From assembly GCF_026000435.1 (NCBI RefSeq), contig NZ_AP026764.1:1612001-1676000 (forward strand): 64,000 nucleotides of DNA. The letters run 5' to 3'. The DNA is from Vibrio sp. STUT-A11. Lineage in GTDB: Bacteria > Pseudomonadota > Gammaproteobacteria > Enterobacterales > Vibrionaceae. Each line of letters opens with the position of its first letter. The first letter of the stretch is position 1. Shown in pieces: positions 27,236-36,402 of the stretch. The position numbers were made by a program, and so were the translations under genes. The notes beneath the pieces were generated by a model that saw nothing but the letters and a program-made list of their open reading frames with translations, searched no databases and was not told the origin of the DNA.

Positions 27236-29424
27236 TTTCCTTCCCCCGGTTTTTCCCAAGGTGCGAGTGGCTTGTGCCCGACAGGTAGCAGCTCAACCTC
27301 AACGGCGCAGGCTTTTAATTCTGGCATTTTTGTCACGGGATCTTGCGCCGTATTGGTCAGCTGATTCGATGGTGCCTCTTTAAAATGATAAGGCATACTC
27401 ACCACGCCAGGAGGGACATCATCAGTGATCATCGCTCTTGTTTCGATGTAGCCGCGTCTTGATCGTACGCTGACCGGGCTATACAAAGAAATCCCCAGCA
27501 AGTCGGCGTCCTTAGGATTAATGAACAAAATACCCGGTGGGATCTCTCGTTCCAACAAGGGCGATTTACGTGTCATGGAGCCACAGCCATAGTGGAAATG
27601 TAGCCGATTGGTGGTTAACACTAGTGGAAAATCAGAGTCAGCTGGCTCATCAATCGGTACGTACTTAACGGGTGTCAAACGCGCTCGACCGATAGGAAAC
27701 TCTTTTTCGTGCAGAACTGCCGTTCCTTCAGGTGCATCATGGTTGCATGGCCACTGTAGTCCGTAATTTTTATCCAGCTTCGCGTAGCTCATTCCTTGAT
27801 ACGACGGGGTAATCGCAGCCATCTCATCGAATACTTCTTCACTGTTACGCCAATTTAGTGCATCACTCCCCATTTTTTTTGCCAATGCTTGTAACCATTG
27901 CCAGTCAGCCATTGCCTCACCAATGGGTGGCATCGCTGGGTTAATATGCTGAACACGACGTTCGCAATTGGTAAAGGTGCCCGACTTCTCCGCAAACGAG
28001 GCGGCGGGGAGAATATAGTCAGCCAGTTTTGCTGTCTCTGTCATGGTCAGTTCGGCAACCACCAGCAAATCCAAAGACTTGTAAGCTTGTCGAACGTGGT
28101 TTTGATCCGGGTCGGTTACCACGGGATCTTCACCAAAAAGAATCTGCGCCCGAAAGTGTCCTGCTAACGCCGCTTTGGTCATACCCAATGAGGTTAAACC
28201 CGGCCTCGACGCCACATCGCAATCCCAGTAATCCGAGAAACGCAACTGCATAACGCTATCTTCCACGGCTTGGTATCCCGGGTAGACATTAGGTAAACAT
28301 CCCATATCACAAGCGCCCTGAACATTGTTTTGCCCACGTAATGGATTGATGCCGGTACCCGGTTTACCTATGTGGCCACACACCAGAGCTAAATCTGCTA
28401 ACGCAATCACATTGGACGTGCCACTAACAAACTGAGTAATCCCCATGCCATACATGATCATGGCTTTGTCTGCCTGGCTATAATATTGAGCGGCCTGCCG
28501 GATCAGATTCGCCTCAACCCCGGTCGTACTCTCCACCGATTCCGGTGTGATGCGTTCTACATGATCTAACAGTGCTTCAAAGCCCTGACAACGATTGGCA
28601 ATAAAGTCCTCGTCATGCCAGTGATTAGTTAGAATCACATGAATCATGGCATTAATGAGTGCGATGTTCGTTCCTGGAGTTAATTTCAAATGTAAATCTG
28701 CTAACTTGGCCAAACGTGTGACTCTGGGGTCTATGACGATTAACTTCGCGCCGGCCAGTTTGGCACTCATGATCTGCCCGCCGAGAACACTGTGGTTCTC
28801 TGTGGGATCCGCCCCAATTACCACGATCACTTCTGCTTCAAGCAGATCTTTGGTGCTGTTGGTCATCGCCCCCGAGCCTAACACCTGCTTTAAGCCTGCA
28901 ACGGTCGGGCTATGGCAAATACGGGCACAATGGTCGATGTTATTGGTGCCTAATACCGCACGAGCAAATTTCTGAGCCGCGTAGTTATCTTCATTAGTCG
29001 CACGGGCGCTGCTTATCACCCCAGTCGCATCAGAACCAAACTCATCGATAATACTAAGTAGAGACGAACTGATAGCCTCAAGCGCCTCATCCCAACTTAT
29101 GGGGACGAATTTATCTTTCTCGCGTTTCAAAGGTTGAGTGATTCGATTTTCGGCTGAAATGGCGTAAAGACTACTCCACCCTTTCTCACACAATTTTCCC
29201 TGGCTAATCGGGTGCGCATTTAATGGGCTAATTCCACAAACCTGACCATGTGAATCACACGTCAGAAGTAATCCACAACCCACGCCACAGAAAGGACACA
29301 CCGTTTGAGTTGGATGTTCTCGAACCGTGCTATGGTTGAGTCGTGGCACCGAAGGCGTCGCGTCTTCGCCTATGGGAAAAGGAAGATCGGGGGCTTTTGA
29401 TGCGTTTTTCTGCTGAGAGCTCAT
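27232..29424 (-). CDS. fdhF: Formate dehydrogenase catalytic subunit, molybdopterin, Cys-type
   Basis: 730-residue molybdopterin oxidoreductase oxidising formate to CO2. The N-terminal [4Fe-4S] cluster ligands are Cys43, Cys46, Cys50 and Cys79. The metal ligand is Cys170 in HCARICHSPTVAGL, where E. coli FdhF has selenocysteine, so no SECIS element is needed. The C-terminal molybdopterin domain includes TTNRLHFHYGCGSMTRKSP. It overlaps the HydB-like gene, which supports a soluble complex of the FdhA-HydB-HydG kind linking formate to NAD(P)H. Located 84 bases downstream of a formate channel gene on the same strand. Confidence 0.9.
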   Translation of the reverse strand: MSSQQKNASKAPDLPFPIGEDATPSVPRLNHSTVREHPTQTVCPFCGVGCGLLLTCDSHGQVCGISPLNAHPISQGKLCEKGWSSLYAISAENRITQPLKREKDKFVPISWDEALEAISSSLLSIIDEFGSDATGVISSARATNEDNYAAQKFARAVLGTNNIDHCARICHSPTVAGLKQVLGSGAMTNSTKDLLEAEVIVVIGADPTENHSVLGGQIMSAKLAGAKLIVIDPRVTRLAKLADLHLKLTPGTNIALINAMIHVILTNHWHDEDFIANRCQGFEALLDHVERITPESVESTTGVEANLIRQAAQYYSQADKAMIMYGMGITQFVSGTSNVIALADLALVCGHIGKPGTGINPLRGQNNVQGACDMGCLPNVYPGYQAVEDSVMQLRFSDYWDCDVASRPGLTSLGMTKAALAGHFRAQILFGEDPVVTDPDQNHVRQAYKSLDLLVVAELTMTETAKLADYILPAASFAEKSGTFTNCERRVQHINPAMPPIGEAMADWQWLQALAKKMGSDALNWRNSEEVFDEMAAITPSYQGMSYAKLDKNYGLQWPCNHDAPEGTAVLHEKEFPIGRARLTPVKYVPIDEPADSDFPLVLTTNRLHFHYGCGSMTRKSPLLEREIPPGILFINPKDADLLGISLYSPVSVRSRRGYIETRAMITDDVPPGVVSMPYHFKEAPSNQLTNTAQDPVTKMPELKACAVEVELLPVGHKPLAPWEKPGEGK

Positions 29425-29508
29425 AGCCTTAACCTTGCTACGTGAACCTAGCTAAATTATAGCAGTCTCTCGTTGTTCGTTAGGCTATTCGCATTAGAAG
29501 CCGTGATC

Positions 29509-30327
29509 TTATTCTGAGTGACCACGCTGATAGATAATGTGATAGACCAAACCAACAAACACACTTCCTCCGACGAGATTGCCTAAAATAACTGGAAACA
29601 AATTACTGAAGAAGCCCAATAACCCAACCGAACTAACAGCCTCAACCGTACCCGCACTTTGAAGCATCATCGCTAAAGAAATAAAATACATATTCGCAAT
29701 ACTGTGTTCAAATCCAGCTGCGACAAAAGCGGAAATAGGAAAAACGATGACGACCGCTTTGTCTACCACAGTACGCCCAGCTAACGCCATCCAAACTGCC
29801 ATACACACAAATACATTACATAAGATTCCACGGAAAAATGCCGTCCAGAAAGGCATCTCGCATTTTGCTGCTGCTATGTTTGCATACGTCGTTGCGATGG
29901 CACCTTGATTCATTTCCGGATGACCCGACAAAAACACCATTGCAGCGACGCTAACCGCGCCAACAAAGTTTGACAAGCAGACCACAACCCAGTTTTTTAA
30001 CAGTTCAGCCGTGGTGATTTTGTTATCTGCCCACGCCATCGCCAGTAAATTGTTGCCAGTAAATAATTCGGCACCGGCAATAATGACAAGTATCAACCCT
30101 AGCGAAAAGGTCAGCCCACCTAACACTTGCTGAGTAGCGAAACTTAACGCTGGATCCGATTTAACGATAGTAAAATACAGGCCGCCAAGACCAATAAAAG
30201 CGCCCGCTAAGATACCCAGCATAACCATAGACAACAGAGGCAAGCGTGCTTTTGTTACACCAATAGAATCCACTTTCTCAGCAATTTGCTTTGGTGAAAA
30301 TGAGTCAAAACCATAGATGTCCGCCAC
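29509..30327 (-). CDS. Formate/nitrite transporter family (FocA/NirC-like)
   Basis: About 272-residue inner-membrane channel with six hydrophobic helices. FNT signatures are present: a glycine-rich first helix (GILAGAFIGLGGLYF), GAELFTGNNLLAMAWAD and LSNFVGAVSVAA. The frame is open to 30477, but that would overlap the divergent ATPase gene. I use the GTG at 30327, which follows AGGAGA at proper spacing and gives a normal N-terminus (MADIYGFDSF). Its position before fdhF argues that formate rather than nitrite is the substrate (inference). Confidence 0.88.
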   Translation of the reverse strand: MADIYGFDSFSPKQIAEKVDSIGVTKARLPLLSMVMLGILAGAFIGLGGLYFTIVKSDPALSFATQQVLGGLTFSLGLILVIIAGAELFTGNNLLAMAWADNKITTAELLKNWVVVCLSNFVGAVSVAAMVFLSGHPEMNQGAIATTYANIAAAKCEMPFWTAFFRGILCNVFVCMAVWMALAGRTVVDKAVVIVFPISAFVAAGFEHSIANMYFISLAMMLQSAGTVEAVSSVGLLGFFSNLFPVILGNLVGGSVFVGLVYHIIYQRGHSE

Positions 30328-30430
30328 AAGCGTCTCCTGCTTTCCCGCTTCATATCCAAAACCTAGTCGATATTCTATAATTATCAAACGATGAGCATAC
30401 TCCAACGTACCACTATTAGGAGCCTTGTAC

Positions 30431-33151
30431 ATGGAACAGACCGGAGACCTTTGGCACAGTAAATCCATCGACGACACATTTTCTAAGCTCTCAAGCCAGC
30501 CAGATGGTCTAGCTCCACAAGAATCCGCTCAGCGCCTCTCTCAGTTCGGAGCAAATAAGCTTCCGGTCTCTCATAAGCGATCGGTTTTTCAGCGTTTACT
30601 TAGCCAGTTTCACAATGTCCTGATCCATGTTTTATTGGTCGTCATGATAGTCACCGCCGCCCTGGGTCACTGGGTGGATGCCGCCGTTGTTGCGGGCGTG
30701 GTAATCATCAACGCCATCATTGGTTTTATTCAGGAAGGCAAAGCGGAAAACGCACTCAATGCGATCCAAGCGATGCTCGCCCCAACCGCGTTGGTTCTAC
30801 GCGATGGTCATCAAATCAAAATCAACGCGGATGAGCTGGTCGTTGGCGACGTTGTTATCCTGCAATCTGGTGACCGGGTTCCCGCAGACCTGCGTTTGTT
30901 TCGCAGTAAAGGGCTTCAAGTTGCCGAAGCGGTACTGACAGGCGAGTCGATGACCATCGAAAAGACCACTCTACCAGTCAGTTCAGACAGCGAATTAGCC
31001 GACCGTTATTGCATGGTTTATTCGGGAACCATGGTGACTCATGGGCAGGGTTCAGGTGTCGTCGTTGCGACTGGTATAAACACTGAGCTGGGTAAAATAA
31101 GCTCCTTGGTTTCACGGGTAAAACCTGCGACTACCCCACTGCTCAAACAGATTGCTCAGTTCAGTCGCTGGTTAACCGCTGGCATCTTAATTGTCGCCGT
31201 CGCAACTTTCAGTTATGGCTTGCTGATTCAGGGTTACCCCATCACAGACATGTTTCTTGCGGCAATCAGCTTAGCTGTGGCAGCGATTCCAGAAGGGTTA
31301 CCCGCAATTATGACCATTACACTTGCCATTGGTGTGGAAAGAATGGCCAAACGCAATGCGATCATTCGCCGCCTACCTGCTGTAGAAACACTGGGGGCGG
31401 TAACGGTCATTTGCACAGATAAAACGGGTACTCTGACTCGCAATGAAATGACGGTACAAAAAATCATCACCTCGAATTACCAGTTTGAGATAGGCGGAAC
31501 GGGATATGATCCTCATGGTGGCGTAACTGTTAATCAGAAATCCATTTATCCAGAGCAATACCCCTTCCTTATTCAGGCGACTCGGGCATCGGTACTGTGC
31601 AATGATGCTAGCATCAAACTGCATGATGACAAATGGCAAATACAGGGCGATCCAATGGAGGGGGCACTGCTTATCGCAGGTATGAAAGCAGGCATAGACA
31701 TCGAAACGGAGACAAAAAGTTTTCCTCGAACCGATCTTATCCCATTCGAATCAGAACACCGCTTTATGGCAACGCTCCATCACAACCATATCGGAGAAGC
31801 GTATATTTTCATCAAAGGTGCCCCCGAAAAGGTACTCGACATCTGTAACCAACAGCTAGTCGATCAAGATGCCGTCAATACAACCACCGAAATCGATCAT
31901 ACTTACTGGCATGAACAAATTGAAACCATGGCCAAGCAAGGGATGCGGGTTTTAGCGATTGCTTATCGGCCAACCAAATACACCCAGCTAGAACTCTCTT
32001 TTGATGACGTTAAAGACGACCTCATCATGCTCGGACTATTTGGCTTGATCGACCCGCCGAGACAAGAAGCAATCAAGGCGATTGACGTGTGTAAGAACGC
32101 GGGAATACGGGTAAAAATGATGACGGGCGACCATGCCCTGACGGCACAAGCCATCTCCGGGCAAATAGGCCTTATCAACCCCAACGATACGCTTACAGGT
32201 CAACAAATCGATGCTCTGACCGACGAAGAACTGTTCGCAGTTGCCAGAGAGGTTGATGTCTATGCACGCGTCAGTCCCGAACATAAAATGCGACTGGTTA
32301 ACACACTGCAACAGCATCAACAAATTGTGGCGATGACTGGCGATGGCGTTAACGACGCGCCCGCACTAAAACGTTCTGACATTGGCACTGCAATGGGGAT
32401 CACGGGTACCGACTCTGCTAAAGAAGCCGCCGAAATGGTGCTTACCGACGATAACTTTGCGTCGATTACTGCTGCAGTGGAAGAAGGCAGAGCCGTTTAC
32501 GATAACCTGAAAAAGGCGATTCTGTTTATTCTGCCGACCAACGGAGGTGAAGCGCTGGTCATACTGGCAACGGTAGTTTGGGGATTCAAAGACCTGCCCC
32601 TCACGCCCATTCAAATTCTGTGGGTTAATATGATCACCGCGGTCACGCTTGCTTTAGCATTGGCCTTTGAACCTAAAGAACCAAACCTGATGCAACGTGC
32701 TCCGCGCGACCCGGATACGCCGCTTCTGACTTCTCACCTTATTTGGCGAGTGATATTTGTTTCTGTCATTTTGATGTTTGGCACTCTGGGCATGTTTGTA
32801 TGGGAAATGAGTCAACAAGAGGATATTGCCAGAGCCCGTACCATTGCGGTAAACACACTGGTGATGTTCGAGATATTTTATTTATTCAATACCCGGTTTA
32901 TCCTCGATTCTGTTTTTTGCCGCCAAGGATTGATTGGTAATTTCTACGTGTTAATTGCGATCGCGGTGCTGATCGTCTTTCAAGCCTGTTTCACCTATCT
33001 TCCGTTCATGCAGGTGCTGTTTGGAACCGCCGGGATTGAAGTCGATGTATGGCTACGAATAATCCTTGTCGCATCGTCGGTACTGTTTTTAGTCGAGCTG
33101 GAAAAGTACTACTTAAACAAATCAATGACGAAGACACACTCTACAAGCTAG
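30431..33151 (+). CDS. Cation-transporting P-type ATPase (PacL/SERCA-like)
   Basis: 906-residue P2-type ATPase. In order: N-terminal cation ATPase domain, helices 1-2, actuator loop with LTGESM, helices 3-4 with the PEGLPAIMTIT ion-site motif, phosphorylation site CTDKTGTLT (Asp about 330), nucleotide domain with KGAPEKVLD, hinge MTGDGVNDAPALK, then six C-terminal helices. PEGLPA and overall form suggest Ca2+ or a related cation. The ATG at 30431 follows GGAGCC; a TTG two codons upstream is less likely. The gap to the divergent formate channel is about 103 bases, so promoters are close together. Confidence 0.88.
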   Translation: MEQTGDLWHSKSIDDTFSKLSSQPDGLAPQESAQRLSQFGANKLPVSHKRSVFQRLLSQFHNVLIHVLLVVMIVTAALGHWVDAAVVAGVVIINAIIGFIQEGKAENALNAIQAMLAPTALVLRDGHQIKINADELVVGDVVILQSGDRVPADLRLFRSKGLQVAEAVLTGESMTIEKTTLPVSSDSELADRYCMVYSGTMVTHGQGSGVVVATGINTELGKISSLVSRVKPATTPLLKQIAQFSRWLTAGILIVAVATFSYGLLIQGYPITDMFLAAISLAVAAIPEGLPAIMTITLAIGVERMAKRNAIIRRLPAVETLGAVTVICTDKTGTLTRNEMTVQKIITSNYQFEIGGTGYDPHGGVTVNQKSIYPEQYPFLIQATRASVLCNDASIKLHDDKWQIQGDPMEGALLIAGMKAGIDIETETKSFPRTDLIPFESEHRFMATLHHNHIGEAYIFIKGAPEKVLDICNQQLVDQDAVNTTTEIDHTYWHEQIETMAKQGMRVLAIAYRPTKYTQLELSFDDVKDDLIMLGLFGLIDPPRQEAIKAIDVCKNAGIRVKMMTGDHALTAQAISGQIGLINPNDTLTGQQIDALTDEELFAVAREVDVYARVSPEHKMRLVNTLQQHQQIVAMTGDGVNDAPALKRSDIGTAMGITGTDSAKEAAEMVLTDDNFASITAAVEEGRAVYDNLKKAILFILPTNGGEALVILATVVWGFKDLPLTPIQILWVNMITAVTLALALAFEPKEPNLMQRAPRDPDTPLLTSHLIWRVIFVSVILMFGTLGMFVWEMSQQEDIARARTIAVNTLVMFEIFYLFNTRFILDSVFCRQGLIGNFYVLIAIAVLIVFQACFTYLPFMQVLFGTAGIEVDVWLRIILVASSVLFLVELEKYYLNKSMTKTHSTS

Positions 33152-33165
33152 GTAATCCCAAAGGT

Positions 33166-33738
33166 CTAAGCAATCACAAAGGTAAAGTCTCCAGTTAAGC
33201 GCCCGTCGACTTTCAATGGCTCAAACTGCAAATAGTCACGCGCTTTTCCGCCCCACCACTCGTTACCAGTATTGCCTTTCAAATAGAGTTGTGTTGTTAA
33301 CAGTTCTTTATCTCCACGCCACAGTTTTACATGTATATGAGGAGGACGCGAACCGTATGCAACGGGATATAAGGTTTGGAAGAGGTAATGCCCGTGTTTG
33401 TCCGTAATAGCGGCACCAAAGCCAGCAAACTGAGGATCAAACTTCTCATTGCTCAATTGATTGGGATGGTCATAAATGCCCTGACCGTCGCACTGCCAGA
33501 TCTCAACCTTAATACCAAAGACTGGATTACCAGACGTATCGACGACCCTGCCCTGTAACACAATGGGCTCACCCACTAATCCATCTGGCTGCAAAATCAA
33601 GTTTTCACGAAGCGGTATTCGCTTAACCGGATAAAACGGCCCCTCTGTTTGCGCTGGTGTAGGTTTCATTGGACTCACCGCTTTGAGCGATGGAGCAAAA
33701 AGTAGTGTCCATAAAGCTAGAAAATGCCTTCGTTCCAT
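33166..33738 (-). CDS. Exported intradiol dioxygenase-like protein
   Basis: About 190 residues with the protocatechuate 3,4-dioxygenase fold. Likely non-heme Fe(III) ligands are Tyr in GIYDHPN, Tyr in AYGSRPPHIH and the two His of that same motif. The N-terminus MERRHFLALWTLLFAPSLKA has a twin-arginine-like RRxFL followed by a hydrophobic stretch, so the protein is probably exported. Most intradiol dioxygenases are cytoplasmic. The frame opens at 33795, but the ATG at 33738 gives this signal and follows a G-rich stretch. No aromatic catabolic genes lie nearby. Confidence 0.82.
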   Translation of the reverse strand: MERRHFLALWTLLFAPSLKAVSPMKPTPAQTEGPFYPVKRIPLRENLILQPDGLVGEPIVLQGRVVDTSGNPVFGIKVEIWQCDGQGIYDHPNQLSNEKFDPQFAGFGAAITDKHGHYLFQTLYPVAYGSRPPHIHVKLWRGDKELLTTQLYLKGNTGNEWWGGKARDYLQFEPLKVDGRLTGDFTFVIA

Positions 33739-33899
33739 GATGCCACCCCAATTTTTGACTACTTTAATTGTGGTGTACACAGAGCAATTTTCCACTTAAG
33801 GGTAAACGGACTAGCGGTATGTTCCTCGGTAGTTAGTCAAACAACAAAGTCGATGGTGATCACAAGCTTCACTTATAGCGTCTAGGCTGTTATTGGACA

Positions 33900-33933
33900 G
33901 AAGCGATTTAGGTGTGCCACCCTAAACCGCTTC
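33900..33933. terminator. Hairpin downstream of the CYTH gene
   Basis: GAAGCGATTTAGG pairs with CCTAAACCGCTTC, one A-C mismatch, across a short loop. It lies 41 bases beyond the stop of the leftward CYTH gene. The T run is weak on both strands, so termination is plausible but not certain. Confidence 0.4.
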
Positions 33934-33973
33934 GTTCAGATTAGAAAAAGCATCTTGAAACCTTAAATGTTTG

Positions 33974-34525
33974 TTATGCGTCTTTTTCCACAAACATTTG
34001 CTTGTAAGACTTCGTTTGCAATGCTGTCCGTGTTAAGCCAAATTTATTAGCCAAAGTTTCCAACTCAACTTTGTAAGCCGATAACATAGATTCATCATCT
34101 GTCATTATTGCGAACTCGGCAAAATCTCCGATACCCGCCAAGGAATCAACGGTAATATGAAAATCACCAATAAAGTAGATACTCCGCGTTTTCTCCGCTT
34201 TTAGCACCAATTCAAACCCCATAGTTTCCAACATGCTACGAGCACTTGACGCATCAGTAATATTTGTCGCCTGACACCGATCAGGTTCAGGTCCCTTAAC
34301 TATCCACAACTTGATACCCGAAGGCTCCATCGTTCGAATGCAAACGCTTTTATTCTCGATATGTAAGGCTTTGGCTGGTAAATCAAAATACCAGTCACAT
34401 TCAATATTATCTTCGAGCATAACTTCGTGTGGTAATAACCTTAAGACTTCGAGGAAAACCGATTTCGAGTCGATTCGATACTTGAGCTCAACTTCGTATT
34501 TACCTTGGAAATGATTGTGATTCAT
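33974..34525 (-). CDS. CYTH-domain protein (class IV adenylate cyclase/thiamine-triphosphatase-like)
   Basis: 183-residue tunnel-fold enzyme. The opening EVELKYRI carries the ExExK signature that binds divalent metal and triphosphate; VCIRTM, LWIVKGP and ITVDSLAGIGDFAEF supply the remaining charged residues of the barrel. Relatives hydrolyse or cyclise triphosphates (CyaB, ThTPase, triphosphatases); which reaction applies cannot be told from the sequence. It stands alone between hairpins. Confidence 0.8.
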   Translation of the reverse strand: MNHNHFQGKYEVELKYRIDSKSVFLEVLRLLPHEVMLEDNIECDWYFDLPAKALHIENKSVCIRTMEPSGIKLWIVKGPEPDRCQATNITDASSARSMLETMGFELVLKAEKTRSIYFIGDFHITVDSLAGIGDFAEFAIMTDDESMLSAYKVELETLANKFGLTRTALQTKSYKQMFVEKDA

Positions 34526-34619
34526 AATCTACTTCAACATAAAAATAGAATTCTAACATAAGTGAAAGTGGTAAACTCAGCACGAAAATGGGCATAAGTA
34601 TCTTAGCGAATGTCTATCA

Positions 34620-35252
34620 CTACAAATATCCTGTAAACAGAGTTACGCCAAAGAAAATGAGAACTATACCAGCCACTCTTTCCACGATGTGTATGCCCGC
34701 TTTTAAGTGTTTCTGAACTCTAGGACGACCGATTGCAGTTGCAATGAATAAGTCCCAAAGCAAAACGGCAAGAAACATCCACACCCCACAAGAAACCTGC
34801 TGAATCAGCGTAACTTCATTTCCTAGAATCACGGTCATTAAACTCATATAGAACAGCGCATTCTTAGGGTTGAGTAGCGCGGAATTTAATCCAAGTAGCA
34901 GTTGGTTCCATGCTGATGGGATTTTTACATGTTTTTCTTCTAATAACGAATCAGTTTGTTTGCTTCTTAATAACTTCTGACCGATCCAAAAAAGGTAAAT
35001 AGCACCTAATACTTCAACCGTTGCAAATACAATTTGATTCTCACGAATATTTACCCAGCCAAATATCACCAATGCTATATAAATAGCATTTCCCAGTGCA
35101 ATCCCTAGACAGATAAACCGACTCCCGAGCAAACTATGACGGATTGAATGAGCAATGATTAAGAATAAATCCTGTCCCGGACTCAACAGAGCGACGAAAT
35201 GAGCTAATGCCAATGCAGGGAAAGCTGCGGGGAAAAGGATAGAAAGCGACAT
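34620..35252 (-). CDS. LysE-family amino-acid exporter (RhtB-like)
   Basis: 210-residue inner-membrane protein with about six helices. LysE/RhtB landmarks are the LLSPGQDLFLIIAHSIRHS motif after the first helix and LLGLNSALLNPKNALFYMSL in the middle. It probably exports an amino acid or related metabolite. It starts 49 bases downstream of the AraC gene on the same strand and may be its partner. Confidence 0.87.
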   Translation of the reverse strand: MSLSILFPAAFPALALAHFVALLSPGQDLFLIIAHSIRHSLLGSRFICLGIALGNAIYIALVIFGWVNIRENQIVFATVEVLGAIYLFWIGQKLLRSKQTDSLLEEKHVKIPSAWNQLLLGLNSALLNPKNALFYMSLMTVILGNEVTLIQQVSCGVWMFLAVLLWDLFIATAIGRPRVQKHLKAGIHIVERVAGIVLIFFGVTLFTGYL

Positions 35253-35301
35253 AAACAGGTACCTATAGCCAAAATTATTTTCAAACTATAGGTTTTCCGA
35301 C

Positions 35302-36156
35302 TTAGGATTTATTGTCGAAAATTGACGTAATCTGCTGGTATTGTCGTGGCGTTGAAGCTGTATAGTTAACAAACGTACGATGAAATTGGCTTTGATCAGA
35401 AAAACCCACTTCAACCGCTACATCAACGATACTCATTCCGCGTTTTAGTAAAATCTTCGCTTTTTCAACACGGCTATTGTTTAAAAATGACTTTGGCGTT
35501 ATTCCAAGGTGCCTTTTAAAAATACGGATTAATGTCTCTTTTGGTCTTCCTAATTCTCTTGAGACAGCCTCAAGAGAAGGTGCACAAGCTATGTCTTGCA
35601 AAAGGCGATTCCTTAGCTTATAGACCAACTCACTTTCATCTTCATGTTCACTTTTGGGGAAGCAGAAACGGCTTACTAAATTGAATAAATAACTCTCAAC
35701 ATCTATGGCAACGTCACGAGACCCTTCATTTAACAGTAAAAGAATTAGATCTGATAAATTGGTATCACTTTCCGTAGCAAAAAATAAATTTAGGTCGCAA
35801 CTGTATTTTGTTATCTCACATCCATATAGATTCGATAACACATTACAACACCATGCATTGTCGATATATAGCATGTGATAGCTGCGAGACATCCCTCCTA
35901 CTGGATTACAGGCGTGCACCATATTAGGTTCAATGAGAATAATGTCCCCTTTTTTAAGGACGACCTCTCCATCTGGCATCGATAACTGGGTTATTCCAGA
36001 TTCAATGATTCCGAGTGACAGCTCGGAATGGCTATGAGCTTTATAACTCTGTGCACTATTGTGGGTCGTTCTGATCGTCAGATATGGAATAATTTTGCTA
36101 CTCCAAAAGTGCTGGTTCACGTCACGAACAGTATCTGTCACAGAACTAATCTCCAA
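35302..36156 (-). CDS. AraC-family regulator with N-terminal cupin domain
   Basis: 284-residue activator/repressor. The N-terminal cupin-like sensor (about 20-150) includes HSHSELSLGIIESG and GDIILIEPNMVHACNP. The C-terminal double helix-turn-helix (about 185-280) contains LSREL-type SRELGRPKETLIRIFKRHLG and VAVEVGFSDQSQFHRTF. The pattern matches AraC proteins that control LysE-type exporters. It is divergent from an alcohol dehydrogenase-like gene; two TTGCGCAA-centred repeats lie between them. Confidence 0.87.
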   Translation of the reverse strand: MEISSVTDTVRDVNQHFWSSKIIPYLTIRTTHNSAQSYKAHSHSELSLGIIESGITQLSMPDGEVVLKKGDIILIEPNMVHACNPVGGMSRSYHMLYIDNAWCCNVLSNLYGCEITKYSCDLNLFFATESDTNLSDLILLLLNEGSRDVAIDVESYLFNLVSRFCFPKSEHEDESELVYKLRNRLLQDIACAPSLEAVSRELGRPKETLIRIFKRHLGITPKSFLNNSRVEKAKILLKRGMSIVDVAVEVGFSDQSQFHRTFVNYTASTPRQYQQITSIFDNKS

Positions 36157-36192
36157 ATCTAACTATCTGGTAATCGTATTGCACTGAATAGT

Positions 36193-36204
36193 TTTGCGCA
36201 ACAA
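36193..36204. promoter_or_regulatory. Candidate operator, left half of a spaced inverted repeat
   Basis: TTTGCGCAACAA, containing palindromic TTGCGCAA. The exact reverse complement is at 36287-36298, 82 bases further on. It lies 37 bases upstream of the AraC start. Confidence 0.45.
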
Positions 36205-36286
36205 TCGATGCAGAAATCGTCATATCAATACATGCTTTGTCATTAGAAAAAATCGGGAAAAATATCAACAAGCAAGACTACCATTT

Positions 36287-36298
36287 TTGTTGCGCAAA
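36287..36298. promoter_or_regulatory. Candidate operator, right half of a spaced inverted repeat
   Basis: TTGTTGCGCAAA, the exact reverse complement of 36193-36204. Distance between centres is about nine helical turns. This could suit looping or dimer-of-dimer binding by the AraC protein. Confidence 0.45.
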
Positions 36299-36402
36299 CT
36301 CGGAAAGGGGCAAAGAAGAATCATCATAAAGCTGGACATTTATGATAAAAATGCCAGCCTATCGTATGATACTTGAAGAATTTATCGACCAAAAACCACA
36401 AA

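Noticed and set aside
28900..28930. Selenocysteine formate dehydrogenase
   Set aside because: The active-site codon is Cys (HCARICHSP, Cys170) and there is no in-frame TGA, so no SECIS element is needed.
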